From positions 1 through 11,145 of the forward strand of contig JAJRTP010000045.1 of NCBI GenBank assembly GCA_024278255.1: a stretch of DNA of 11,145 nt. The letters run 5' to 3'. Below are positions 1 to 7,505 of this stretch, one piece after another; position 1 is the stretch's first letter, and every line of letters begins with the position of its first letter. Made by a program: the position numbers and the translations under genes. The notes under the pieces are model-generated. The model did no database searches. It worked only from the letters and a program-made list of their open reading frames with translations, and was not told the DNA's origin. The DNA comes from Chloroflexota bacterium. Lineage in GTDB: Bacteria > Chloroflexota > Anaerolineae > Promineifilales > Promineifilaceae.

Positions 1-796
1 CCGTGCCCAGCCCCAGCTTGTAAGCCAGAAAAACCAGGTCTTCCGTAGCCAAGTTGCCTGCCGCGCCAGGGGCAAAAGGACAGCCGCCCAACCCGCCAAT
101 ACTGCTGTCAAAAATACGCACACCGGCCTGTAAAGCGGCCGTAGCATTCGCCAAGCCCAACACCTGCGTATCGTGCAGATGGATAGCCAGCCGGTTCATA
201 TCCAGCCGCCGTCCCAATCGGTCCATCAACTGCCCTACCTCCAGCGGATTGGCCAAACCAATGGTGTCGGCAATCGCCAGTTCATCCACGCCCAGTTCCC
301 ACAACCTTTCCGCCAGGGCGATGGTGCGGTGCGGCGCAATGTGACCTTCGAAGGGGCAAACCCAGGCAGTCATCACGTAAATGCGCGTCCACACGCCGTC
401 CCGCTTGGCTTGCTCCATCAGGCTGCGGGTCACGTCAAACGCTTTTTGCGGCGTGCGGTTGGTATTCTTCTGACTGAACGTCTCGCTGACGGCCACACCA
501 AAGGCCATCGCCCGGCAGCCCGCCTCAATCGCCCGGTCATAGCCGCGCTGGTTGAACACCAAGCCAATAAAGTCTGTTTGGGGATGGTCGGCCAGATTCT
601 CCATCATCACTACATCCGCATCCGCCATTTGGGGCACGGCTTTGGGATGCACGAAGCTGGTCAGTTCGATGTGCTGCAACCCGGCCGTGACCAGACCGTC
701 TACGATTTGATTTTTTTGAGCAGTATCCAGGAGCGTTGCTTCATTTTGTAGACCATCACGGGGGCCAACTTCATAAATCTTGAGGTAGTCGTTCAT
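1..796 (-). CDS. mvaB: Hydroxymethylglutaryl-CoA lyase (partial, C-terminus off the left edge)
   Basis: The enzyme cleaves HMG-CoA to acetyl-CoA and acetoacetate, the last step of leucine breakdown, in the cytoplasm. The reading frame is open from an ATG at 794-796 to the left edge, giving 265 residues of a protein usually about 300 long, so only the C-terminal tail is missing. The TIM-barrel family signature EVGPRDGLQNE lies at residues 9-19 and supplies the catalytic Arg13 and metal-binding Asp14. HLHDT at 206-210 supplies the metal-binding His206 and His208. GLGGCPFAPGA with Cys239 is the HMG-CoA lyase active-site loop and separates it from homocitrate and isopropylmalate synthases. It is the last visible gene of a minus-strand run with the DUF423 and EAD genes. 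A heptad repeat array ends three bases upstream of the ATG, so no Shine-Dalgarno site is present. Identification is firm; leucine catabolism as its role is family knowledge. Confidence 0.93.
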   Translation of the reverse strand, partial: MNDYLKIYEVGPRDGLQNEATLLDTAQKNQIVDGLVTAGLQHIELTSFVHPKAVPQMADADVVMMENLADHPQTDFIGLVFNQRGYDRAIEAGCRAMAFGVAVSETFSQKNTNRTPQKAFDVTRSLMEQAKRDGVWTRIYVMTAWVCPFEGHIAPHRTIALAERLWELGVDELAIADTIGLANPLEVGQLMDRLGRRLDMNRLAIHLHDTQVLGLANATAALQAGVRIFDSSIGGLGGCPFAPGAAGNLATEDLVFLAYKLGLGT

Positions 797-798
797 TT

Positions 799-879
799 CA
801 GTAATCAGTAATCGGTAATCGGTTGTCAGTTACCGGCCACCGATTACCGGCCACCGGTCACCGATTACCGAATCACCGG
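799..879. repeat. Heptad repeat array with inverted halves (locus 1)
   Basis: Ten seven-base units run in perfect register from 799 to 868, followed by an eight-base unit and a CGG. The left half is built from CAGTAAT/CGGTAAT-type units and the right half from CGGCCAC/CGATTAC-type units, which are roughly complementary to the left, so the RNA or single strand should fold into a long imperfect hairpin. The array fills the whole gap between the DUF423 stop codon (873-875, inside the array) and the HMG-CoA lyase start (794-796). Confidence 0.85.
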
Positions 880-1253
880 CTGCGCCAGGCAGCGATGAGA
901 ATCAACAGCCAGCCGCTGAGGAAGGCCAGGCCGCCAAGAGGGGTGATGGCCCCAAACCAGCCCATCCGGGTGAAAATGAGCAGGTAGAGGGAACCGGAAA
1001 AGAGCAAAATACCGGCCGTAAAGAGGTAGCCGACCCATTTAGGCAAACTGCTGTCGCCGTATTTCTCGACTAAAAAGGCGGTGATGAGTAAGCTGAGGGC
1101 GTGGTAGATTTGGTAGGATACGGCCGTTTCCCACGTAGCCTCCAATTCAGGGAACTGAGCAAAATAACTGCTGAGACCATGCGCCCCAAATGCGCCGGCC
1201 CCCACGCCTAAAAACATGAATAATGCACCTAAGATGATAAAAGTTCTGCTCAT
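873..1253 (-). CDS. DUF423 family small integral membrane protein
   Basis: This is a 126-residue protein of the DUF423 family (YwdK/YgdD type), whose molecular function is not established. It is mostly hydrophobic, with four predicted membrane helices at about residues 5-27, 47-63, 72-94 and 101-122. Family motifs visible are GAFGAHGL at 20-27, YQIYHALSLL at 47-56, a GILLFSGSLYLL helix at 81-92 and ITPLGGLAFLSGW at 103-115. The start is supported by GGAG eight bases upstream (minus strand, about 1258-1265), one of the few clear ribosome sites here. It begins 12 bases after the stop of the EAD-domain gene, so the two are probably co-transcribed. Its stop codon lies inside a heptad repeat array. 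An inner-membrane location is inferred from the helices. Confidence 0.9.
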   Translation of the reverse strand: MSRTFIILGALFMFLGVGAGAFGAHGLSSYFAQFPELEATWETAVSYQIYHALSLLITAFLVEKYGDSSLPKWVGYLFTAGILLFSGSLYLLIFTRMGWFGAITPLGGLAFLSGWLLILIAAWRSR

Positions 1254-1265
1254 TTAGTTCTCCAA

Positions 1266-1625
1266 TCATTCATCCAGCTTATGCACATCAGAATCCCAGC
1301 GCATGGTAGGCGGTTCCTCAATGGCCGGGCCTTCGCCGCCGGCTACCCGGTCCAGCCAGCTCAGGTCAACATCGTTGTCGGCATTTGGCGCGGGTAAATA
1401 ATCGGCATATTTCTGACGCAGATGCGGCCGTTCCCGCACTAATTCGACGACTAAATCAGGGAGACGGCCGTTGCGCTCCATCCAGCCAATCAGCGAAGTC
1501 GTCTTATCCGCCTGGGTCTTGCCGCCTAACCGCTCAGCCGGCACATCCAGCCGGCGGCAGATAACCTGAAACTCCGCCTCACTAAACAGCGACACCATAT
1601 CATCCCGCAACTGTGTTCGATCCAT
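1266..1625 (-). CDS. Small stand-alone effector-associated (EAD-type, death-like) domain protein
   Basis: This is a predicted 119-residue cytosolic protein. Residues about 1-60 resemble the effector-associated domains described as bacterial death-like adaptors in STAND-NTPase, caspase and TIR conflict systems. Visible features are the LRDDMVSLFSEAEFQVICRR helix pair, a conserved RLGG-K-ADK loop and a final GRLPDLVVELVRERP helix. I do not assign an EAD subfamily number. The C-terminal 45 residues are acidic and probably disordered. The start was chosen at 1625 because AGGTGAG lies about five bases upstream of that ATG. The frame stays open to 1808, but that extension crosses a perfect inverted repeat and overlaps the divergent kinase start. 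No effector enzyme is fused to it or present in the visible neighbourhood. Domain recognition is from pattern only, so an adaptor role is inference. Confidence 0.7.
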   Translation of the reverse strand: MDRTQLRDDMVSLFSEAEFQVICRRLDVPAERLGGKTQADKTTSLIGWMERNGRLPDLVVELVRERPHLRQKYADYLPAPNADNDVDLSWLDRVAGGEGPAIEEPPTMRWDSDVHKLDE

Positions 1626-1670
1626 TCCACTCACCTGCATACGCCAAAAAGTTTTGTACAAGTATAACCT

Positions 1671-1703
1671 AAATTGGTTCATTTTTGGAAAATGAACCAA
1701 TTT
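1671..1703. promoter_or_regulatory. Perfect 15-bp inverted repeat in a divergent promoter region
   Basis: The arms AAATTGGTTCATTTT (1671-1685) and AAAATGAACCAATTT (1689-1703) are exact reverse complements around a three-base centre TGG. The element sits between the divergent EAD gene (start 1625) and the membrane kinase (start 1773). A TATACT-like -10 box for the EAD gene is read on the minus strand at 1666-1661, which would place the dyad over its -35 region. A repressor operator fits this position. A transcript hairpin is the alternative. AT-rich arms and lack of a U-tract argue against a terminator. Confidence 0.6.
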
Positions 1704-1772
1704 TCCCTGTTGAGTTTTCCTGTAAATCGCCATATCATACGAGACAAGGCAGTTTAGAATAAACAAAAACTC

Positions 1773-3692
1773 ATGAATCTTAAACACAGTGGTCAGAATT
1801 TCAGGCAACTTTTTGCTCTACCGGACGCCCAGGATAATTTTCAAAACCGCATCCTGCAAATTCTTATCTGGAGTACCATATTCTTTAACATCGTCTATAC
1901 GCTGATCCTGCTCGTCACCGTTACCAATCCTCGTCCCGTTTTTATCACTCATTCCATCTTGCTTGCCGGACAATTCACCAGCCTCATCTTCGCCCGGAAA
2001 GATCATATCCAGGCCGCCGGGGTTTTGCTAACCAGTAGCATCTGGCTGCAAATTACCTTTGCCCTCCTCATTGTCGAAGGCGTTACCACACTGGATATGT
2101 TCCTCTACCTGTACGTTATTCTTATCGCCATTATGGTGCTGGGAGAAATCGGCGCTTATTTTTTCACCTGCCTCAGTCTGGTTAGCGTTACTTTTTTACT
2201 CTTGTTTGACTGGTTGAGCGCTTTTGCTATCACGGCCGTACCGCAAGGGCCATTTTATGATTGGTTAAGCATTATTTTCATCCTGGCCACAACCTTCATC
2301 ACCATCTTTATCGGTTCCCGGACATTGCGTCGTTCATTGGAACTGGCCCGGCAAAACGAAGCCCAACTGCAAGAAATGGTAGCCAGGCGCACAGCCGAAC
2401 TTACGCAAAGCAATCAAACATTACAACAAGAAATTATCGAGCATAAACAGACAGAAGCCGCCCTGAAAGAAAGTGAAGAGCGCTTCCGCATTTTGTTTGA
2501 CAATTCTCCCGATGCCGTCTGGTTAATAGACCCGCATCATCCGGAAATTCCGTGGATGATTGTAGAATGCAATGAAATGGCCTGTCGGATGAACGGTTAT
2601 AGTCGGAAAGAGTTAATTGGACGTTCTGGTACCCTTTTGCAGGTGGAAACCGAAGTAGTAGAAACCGGCAGAGCAGAAAGAGAGAAAGCTTTTCTGGAAC
2701 AAGTACGGCAAGCCGGCACTCTTCATTTTGAAGGGAAACATCGGCATAAAGATGGCACTGTCTTCCCCATAGATATATCTGCTACCCTGCTTACCATCGG
2801 CCAACAGGAGCTATTATTAGGCATAGACCGGGATATTACCGCCCGTAAAAAAGCAGAAGCACAACTGGAGCAGGCCAGGGCTGAACTGGAAACACGGGTA
2901 ACAGAACGCACGGCCGCTTTACTCCAGGCTAACCAGGCATTGCAAGCGGAAATTGCCGAACGGAAGCGAGCCGAGCAGGAAAGAGAGCAGCTCATCGTCG
3001 AACTGGAAGCCAAAAACAAAGAATTGGAACAATTCACCTATACCGTTTCCCATGACCTGAAAAGCCCGCTCATCTCCATTCGTGGCTTTTTGGGGCTGCT
3101 GGAGCGAGATATGGCCAATGGTGATGAAGAACGGGTAGCCCGCGACGTCAGCCGTATTTACGGAGCCTCCGAGCGTATGCTTGTCTTGTTAGAAGATTTG
3201 TTGGAATTATCCCGTATCGGCCGTTTTACCAATCCGCCTAAAGAAATTCCTTTCCACACGCTGGCTCAGGAGGTGGTAGACACTATGTCTGGGCAAATTA
3301 TGGGGAAAAACGTGCAAGTGGACATCCTGGCCCCGCCGGATTTGCTCATTTATGGAGACCCTGTTCGCCTGGCAGAACTGCTGCAAAATCTGGTGGAAAA
3401 TGCCCTCAAATTTATGGGCAGCCAGCCGCAGCCACACATCGAAATCGGCGCAGAACAGAAAGATGGTGAAGTGCTTTGTTATGTGCGGGATAATGGCCTG
3501 GGGATTGCGCCGCAGTATCAGGCGCGAATTTTCAGCCTGTTTGAGCGATTGGACAAATCGGTTCCCGGTACGGGCGTGGGTCTGGCTTTGGTGCAGCGGA
3601 TCGTGGCTTTTCACCACGGCCGTATCTGGGTCGAATCAGCAGGCGAAGGCCAGGGGTCTACATTTTGTTTCACTCTGCCTGACAAACCTTAA
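1773..3692 (+). CDS. Membrane-bound PAS sensor histidine kinase
   Basis: This is a 639-residue sensor kinase that should autophosphorylate in response to an unknown signal. Residues 28-181 hold five or six membrane helices without a large outside domain, so the sensor is probably a membrane-embedded module. A coiled coil (about 185-235) leads to a PAS domain (about 235-360), and a second coiled coil (360-420) leads to the kinase. The HisKA helix FTYTVSHDLKSPL carries phosphoacceptor His427. The ATPase has an N box with Asn539 and Asn543, a G1 box DNGLGI at 573-578 and a G2 box GTGVGLAL at 599-606. All key residues are present, so it looks active. The kinase core resembles the phytochrome-kinase type. 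The start is weakly supported: no Shine-Dalgarno site, only a TAGAAT-like box at 1756-1761. The hybrid kinase follows 84 bases downstream and is the obvious partner. Confidence 0.92.
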   Translation: MNLKHSGQNFRQLFALPDAQDNFQNRILQILIWSTIFFNIVYTLILLVTVTNPRPVFITHSILLAGQFTSLIFARKDHIQAAGVLLTSSIWLQITFALLIVEGVTTLDMFLYLYVILIAIMVLGEIGAYFFTCLSLVSVTFLLLFDWLSAFAITAVPQGPFYDWLSIIFILATTFITIFIGSRTLRRSLELARQNEAQLQEMVARRTAELTQSNQTLQQEIIEHKQTEAALKESEERFRILFDNSPDAVWLIDPHHPEIPWMIVECNEMACRMNGYSRKELIGRSGTLLQVETEVVETGRAEREKAFLEQVRQAGTLHFEGKHRHKDGTVFPIDISATLLTIGQQELLLGIDRDITARKKAEAQLEQARAELETRVTERTAALLQANQALQAEIAERKRAEQEREQLIVELEAKNKELEQFTYTVSHDLKSPLISIRGFLGLLERDMANGDEERVARDVSRIYGASERMLVLLEDLLELSRIGRFTNPPKEIPFHTLAQEVVDTMSGQIMGKNVQVDILAPPDLLIYGDPVRLAELLQNLVENALKFMGSQPQPHIEIGAEQKDGEVLCYVRDNGLGIAPQYQARIFSLFERLDKSVPGTGVGLALVQRIVAFHHGRIWVESAGEGQGSTFCFTLPDKP

Positions 3693-3697
3693 AAGCA

Positions 3698-3742
3698 GCA
3701 AAGTTACCAGGCAGCAAAACAACGCTGCACCTGCCACTTTGC
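3698..3742. repeat. Imperfect inverted repeat between the two kinase genes
   Basis: GCAAAGT at 3698-3704 pairs with ACTTTGC at 3736-3742, and GGCAG at 3710-3714 pairs with CTGCC at 3731-3735, leaving a five-base bulge on the left side. The flanks are also loosely complementary. There is no U-tract, so it is not a classical terminator. It fills most of the 84-base gap; the rest holds a weak TACAAT box (3760-3765) close to the next ATG, which would give a nearly leaderless transcript. Confidence 0.5.
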
Positions 3743-3776
3743 CGCCTTACATAAAATGATACAATAACGGCCGCTT

Positions 3777-5690
3777 ATGAATCAAAAACCTCTCCACATC
3801 CTCCTGGTAGAAGACGACGACGATCACGCTGAACTAATCAAGCGGGCTTTTGAAACCGAAAATTATCCGCCCACTATTCACCACGCCCTTACTCTGGCCG
3901 AAGCCCATCGCCTGCAGCAAACAACCCAACCCGACCTCCTCATTGTAGATTTTCTCCTGCCCGATGGTCACGGCACAGAACTCCTGCCCGAACACCTGGA
4001 CGAGCGCACCGTTCCCGTCATTATTATGACCAGTCACGGGGACGAACAAGTCGCCGTAGAAGCCATCAAAGCCGGCGCGCTGGATTACATCGTCAAAACC
4101 CCCATGAGCCTGTTGGAAATGCCCGCTTTTGTAGAAAGAGCCATGCGTGAATGGGGGCTTATTCTGGAATGGCGGCAGGAAAAAGAAAATGCTGCCTGGT
4201 TCAGCCGTATTTTAGACAAAACCCACAATGAAATCTTCGTCTACGATGCCCAAACCTATAAATTCATCCTGGTCAATCAGGTGGGACAAGACAATCTGGG
4301 GTATTCTATGGCCGAACTGCGGCAGATGACTTGCCTGGATATTTGCCCGGACCATACCGCTGAAGCCTTTGCTGCCTTGCTGGAGCCTTTGCACAGCGGA
4401 AAAGAGGAAAGTATCCAATATACGGCCGTCCACCAGCGTCGTGATGGCAGCACTTACCCCGTTGAAGTCTATTTACAACTATCCCAATTCCAGGCCGCGC
4501 CGGTCTATGTGGCCATCGTTCTGGACATCAGCGAGCGGCTCAAGCGGGAAGAACAAATGCGCCAACAAGACCGGCTGGCGGCCGTCGGTCAACTGGCCTC
4601 CGGTATTGCCCACGATTTCAACAACATCATGGCCGTCATCATCCTCTACACGCAAATCGTAGAACGTTCTTCTAATTTGTCAGAGAAAGACCAGAAACGC
4701 TTGCAAACAGTAGTAGAACAGGCCAGCCGGGCGGCCGATCTTATCGAGCAAATTCTGGATTTCAGCCGCAGCGCCGTTCTGGAACGGCACATCATTGAAC
4801 TGGCGCCCTTCCTGAAAGAATTGATCAAGATGATGCAGCGTACTTTGCCGGAAAACATCCGCATCACCTTCCAAAATGATACGACGACCTGTAAAGTGAA
4901 TGCCGACGCGACCCGCATCCAGCAAATGATATTCAATCTCATGTTGAATGCGCGGGATGCCATGCCGGACGGGGGTGATTTGCAGGTGACGCTGCGCACG
5001 GAAACGTTCCAGCCGGGCGATGCGCTGCCGGTGACAGAAATGGCATACGGCCGTTGGGCCTACATCATCATCTCCGACAGCGGATCAGGCATAGCCGAAG
5101 AGATTCAACCCCGCATCTTTGAGCCATTTTTCACAACCAAACAGCGAGAGCGGGGTACCGGGCTGGGGTTAGCGCAGGTGTACGGCATCATCAAACAGCA
5201 CGATGGCGCCATCAGGGTTGACAGCCGTCCGGAAGACGGGACAACCTTCCACATCTATCTGCCACTGCAAACGCCGGCCGAAACTTTTACAAATATCAGT
5301 ACGGATACGACCGAATTGGTCATGGGGAATCAGGAAACCATTTTGCTTGTCGAGGATGACGAAGCAACCCATAACGCCCTGGTCCACAGCCTGGAAATGC
5401 TGGACTATCGCCACATCCTGGCCCATAACGGCAAAGAAGCCCTTCAGCTATACGAACAAAACCAGCAGCAAATTGACCTGATTATCAGCGATATGGTGAT
5501 GCCGGAAATGGGCGGGCTGGATTTGGTACGCGCCTTGCGTCAGAAACAGGTAGATACCCCTATCATTCTCTTAACAGGCCATCCCCTGACAAACGAACTG
5601 CCTGACGACAATCTACAAATCAAGCTGGTACAAAAACCGGTAACGCTGCCACAACTGGCAAATCTCATTGACCAGGCATTGCAAGTGTAG
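3777..5690 (+). CDS. Hybrid histidine kinase with receiver-PAS-kinase-receiver order
   Basis: This is a 637-residue soluble signalling protein. The first receiver (about 6-125) has acidic pocket Glu12/Asp13, phosphoacceptor Asp58, Thr85 and Lys107. A PAS domain (about 142-252) follows. The kinase has phosphoacceptor His279 in GIAHDFNN, N-box Asn387 and Asn391, G1 box DSGSGI at 434-439, FEPFFTTK at 448-455 and G2 box GTGLGLA at 460-466. The second receiver (about 521-635) has Asp527/Asp528, phosphoacceptor Asp572 in SDMVMPEMGG, Thr600 and Lys620-Pro621. No membrane helix and no DNA-binding or enzymatic output domain is present, so the signal must pass to another protein. A likely route is from the membrane kinase upstream to the first receiver, then internal kinase to last receiver; this is inference from adjacency. 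There is no Shine-Dalgarno site before the ATG. Confidence 0.93.
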   Translation: MNQKPLHILLVEDDDDHAELIKRAFETENYPPTIHHALTLAEAHRLQQTTQPDLLIVDFLLPDGHGTELLPEHLDERTVPVIIMTSHGDEQVAVEAIKAGALDYIVKTPMSLLEMPAFVERAMREWGLILEWRQEKENAAWFSRILDKTHNEIFVYDAQTYKFILVNQVGQDNLGYSMAELRQMTCLDICPDHTAEAFAALLEPLHSGKEESIQYTAVHQRRDGSTYPVEVYLQLSQFQAAPVYVAIVLDISERLKREEQMRQQDRLAAVGQLASGIAHDFNNIMAVIILYTQIVERSSNLSEKDQKRLQTVVEQASRAADLIEQILDFSRSAVLERHIIELAPFLKELIKMMQRTLPENIRITFQNDTTTCKVNADATRIQQMIFNLMLNARDAMPDGGDLQVTLRTETFQPGDALPVTEMAYGRWAYIIISDSGSGIAEEIQPRIFEPFFTTKQRERGTGLGLAQVYGIIKQHDGAIRVDSRPEDGTTFHIYLPLQTPAETFTNISTDTTELVMGNQETILLVEDDEATHNALVHSLEMLDYRHILAHNGKEALQLYEQNQQQIDLIISDMVMPEMGGLDLVRALRQKQVDTPIILLTGHPLTNELPDDNLQIKLVQKPVTLPQLANLIDQALQV

Positions 5691-5704
5691 TTTCCGGCTC
5701 TCTA

Positions 5705-5729
5705 TAGGACGATTTTGTAAATCGCCCTA
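5705..5729. repeat. Short palindrome between convergent genes
   Basis: TAGGACGATTT (5705-5715) and AAATCGCCCTA (5719-5729) are reverse complements except for one position, with a three-base loop. It occupies most of the 39-base gap between the hybrid kinase stop (5690) and the coaBC stop (5730-5732). It could act as a bidirectional transcription stop, but no run of T follows on either strand. It may instead be a copy of a dispersed REP-like palindrome. Confidence 0.6.
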
Positions 5730-6953
5730 CTAATTTCCGTTCAGGGTTTTGGCTACGTGATGCACCAGCCGCTCGGCCACGGCCGTTTTGCTTTGCAACG
5801 GTATTTCTTCCACCACCCCGGCCGAACTGAGCAGCAAGACCCGGTTAGTATCTCCTTCAAACCCCACCCCATCATCCATCACGTCATTCACGGCAATAAA
5901 ATTCAGCCCTTTCCGCAAGAGCTTATCACGGCCGTATTCAAAAGCATTATGCGTCTCAGCAGCAAAACCCAACGCTACCCGCGGGCAGCCGCACTTCTCC
6001 CGCTGCTCCTTCACCGCGCTCAAAATGTCCAGCGTCACTTCCAGACCAATCGCCAGCCCCCACTCCGCGTCCGTCTTCTTGATCTTCTGATCAGACCGGA
6101 CGTCCGGCCGGAAATCGGCTACGGCTGCCACCATGAAAAGCGCATCCGTATCCGGCATGGCTTGCAAAGTAGCTTCTCCCATTTCCTGGGTGGTTTGCAC
6201 GGGCACGGCCATCACCCCCCAAGGTATCGGTTCATGGATAGGGCCGTGAATCAACGTGACCTCTGCCCCGGCATCCAGCGCCGCCTGGGCCACTGCCAGC
6301 CCTTGCTTGCCAGTAGAACGATTACTGATAAAGCGCACCGGGTCTAAAGGTTCCCGCGTAGGGCCGGTAGTGACAACAACTTTACGGCCGTACATCGGTC
6401 CACCCCGCGCCAAAAGTAAACGAATATGACCCAGCAGTTCCGCCGGTTCCAACATCCGTCCCAACCCCGTCAAACCGGAAGCCATACGCCCTTCGCCCGG
6501 CCCGGCAAAAAGCACGCCCCGTTCCCGCAGCAGGGCAATGTTCGCCTGCGTCGCCGGATGTTCATACATGCCGCCATCCATCGCCGGAGCCACCAGGATG
6601 GGACAGCGGGCCGCCAGCGCCGTTACCGTCAGCAAGTTATCTGCCTGACCGTGCGCCAGTTTTGCCAGCGTGTTAGCCGTCGCCGGCGCAATGACCAGCA
6701 GATCGGCCGTCTCTCCCAACCCCACATGCCGCACGTGCGCCGTCTCATCCCACATCGTCGTGTAACACGGCCGTCCCGTCACCGAACGAAAAGTCAGCGG
6801 CGTCACAAACCGCTGCGCTGCTTCCGTCAGCACCACATCCACCAACGCCCCCGCCTGCGTCAGCTTCGAGGCCAAATCCACCGCCTTGTAACAGGCAATA
6901 GAACCGGTCACGCCCAGAACAATCTTTTTGTTTTTGAAAAGAGTGATTTCCAT
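5730..6953 (-). CDS. coaBC: Bifunctional phosphopantothenoylcysteine decarboxylase / phosphopantothenate-cysteine ligase
   Basis: The protein makes 4'-phosphopantetheine for coenzyme A: CoaB joins cysteine to 4'-phosphopantothenate and FMN-dependent CoaC decarboxylates the product. It has 407 residues, normal for the family. The CoaC flavoprotein domain (about 8-180) shows the [11 protein letters not shown] entry motif at 14-24 and active-site His76 in HVRHVGL. The CoaB domain (about 188-405) shows [19 protein letters not shown] at 195-213, VAAVADFRP at 275-283, the KIKK lysines at 290-293, GFAAET at 329-334 and NDV at 356-358. The CoaC loops differ from the E. coli type: PAMDGGMY at 123-130 replaces PxMNxxMW, and ASG at 158-160 has Ser159 where E. 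coli Dfp has Cys158. It lies downstream of smpB. A heptad array ends three bases before its ATG and leaves no ribosome site. Confidence 0.96.
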   Translation of the reverse strand: MEITLFKNKKIVLGVTGSIACYKAVDLASKLTQAGALVDVVLTEAAQRFVTPLTFRSVTGRPCYTTMWDETAHVRHVGLGETADLLVIAPATANTLAKLAHGQADNLLTVTALAARCPILVAPAMDGGMYEHPATQANIALLRERGVLFAGPGEGRMASGLTGLGRMLEPAELLGHIRLLLARGGPMYGRKVVVTTGPTREPLDPVRFISNRSTGKQGLAVAQAALDAGAEVTLIHGPIHEPIPWGVMAVPVQTTQEMGEATLQAMPDTDALFMVAAVADFRPDVRSDQKIKKTDAEWGLAIGLEVTLDILSAVKEQREKCGCPRVALGFAAETHNAFEYGRDKLLRKGLNFIAVNDVMDDGVGFEGDTNRVLLLSSAGVVEEIPLQSKTAVAERLVHHVAKTLNGN

Positions 6954-6956
6954 TTT

Positions 6957-7037
6957 CGGTAATCGGTAGTCGGTAGTCGGTAATCGGTTGCCGGTTCACC
7001 GATTACCGACCACTGATTACCGGTCACCGATCACCGG
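6957..7037. repeat. Heptad repeat array with inverted halves (locus 2)
   Basis: Eleven seven- to eight-base units fill the gap between smpB and coaBC. Units 6957-6991 are of the CGGTAAT/CGGTAGT type; after one eight-base unit at 6992-6999 the pattern switches to CGATTAC/CGGTCAC-type units to 7034. The two halves are roughly complementary and should form a hairpin. The smpB stop codon (7031-7033) lies inside the last unit, and the coaBC ATG (6951-6953) follows directly on the other side. Confidence 0.85.
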
Positions 7038-7498
7038 TACTTCTCCCGCAGCGCCCGTTCTACCTGCCGTTGGGAATCACGGCGGGCCATATCTTGTCGT
7101 TTGTCATGCAATTGTTTACCACGGGCCAGCGCAATCTTTACTTTGGCCCGGCCGTTTTTCAGATACATCATCGTGGGCACACACGTCAGCCCTTTCTGGT
7201 TCAGAGCCTCAATGATTTTGTCAATTTCCCGCCGGTGCAGCAGCAATTTACGCGGCCGTATCGGATCGTGGTTTTCCCGGTTGCCCTGCTCATATTCGGC
7301 AATGTGTACATCCACCAGCCACAACTCATCGCCGCGCGGCTGCACATAGCCCCGCTTCAAACTAACGCGATGCGCCCGGATGGACTTGATCTCCGTCCCC
7401 TTCAGCGCCAAACCAGCCTCAAACGTCTCCAGAATATGATATTCATGCCGGGCACGCCGGTTTTTTGCTACGATTTTTATGCCGGATGTTTGTTTCAT
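7031..7498 (-). CDS. smpB: SsrA-binding protein SmpB
   Basis: SmpB binds tmRNA and brings it to stalled ribosomes for trans-translation, tagging the unfinished protein for breakdown. The predicted protein has 155 residues, the usual length. Visible family motifs are AKNRRARHEYHI at 11-22, the GTEIKSIR turn at 34-41, the N-H-PIRPRKLLLH segment at 76-88 and the basic C-terminal tail from about 128 (HDKRQDMARRD at 131-141) that enters the decoding centre in characterised SmpB proteins. No tmRNA gene is seen in the window. The gene follows the two S41 proteases after a 97-base gap filled by a heptad array, and coaBC follows after a second array. No Shine-Dalgarno site precedes the ATG; CCGAAA from the array end lies just upstream. 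Identification is firm. Confidence 0.97.
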   Translation of the reverse strand: MKQTSGIKIVAKNRRARHEYHILETFEAGLALKGTEIKSIRAHRVSLKRGYVQPRGDELWLVDVHIAEYEQGNRENHDPIRPRKLLLHRREIDKIIEALNQKGLTCVPTMMYLKNGRAKVKIALARGKQLHDKRQDMARRDSQRQVERALREKYR

Positions 7499-7505
7499 AC
7501 GTTTT

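Noticed and set aside
173..751. 192-residue plus-strand open frame
   Set aside because: It lies opposite the HMG-CoA lyase gene, whose motifs are unmistakable, and its own product has no recognisable domain.
1626..1808. N-terminal extension of the EAD-domain gene to an ATG at 1808 (180 residues)
   Set aside because: The extension crosses the perfect inverted repeat, overlaps the divergent kinase start by 36 bases and does not look like a domain; AGGTGAG precedes the ATG at 1625.
3698..3742. Rho-independent terminator after the first kinase
   Set aside because: The stem is bulged and no run of T follows it on the plus strand.
6426..6962. 178-residue plus-strand open frame
   Set aside because: It is antisense to coaBC, with an Arg/His/Gln-rich composition typical of a shadow frame.
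7031..7498. tmRNA gene expected near smpB
   Set aside because: I saw no CCA-ended tRNA-like acceptor or tag-coding frame in the surrounding gaps, which are filled by heptad arrays.
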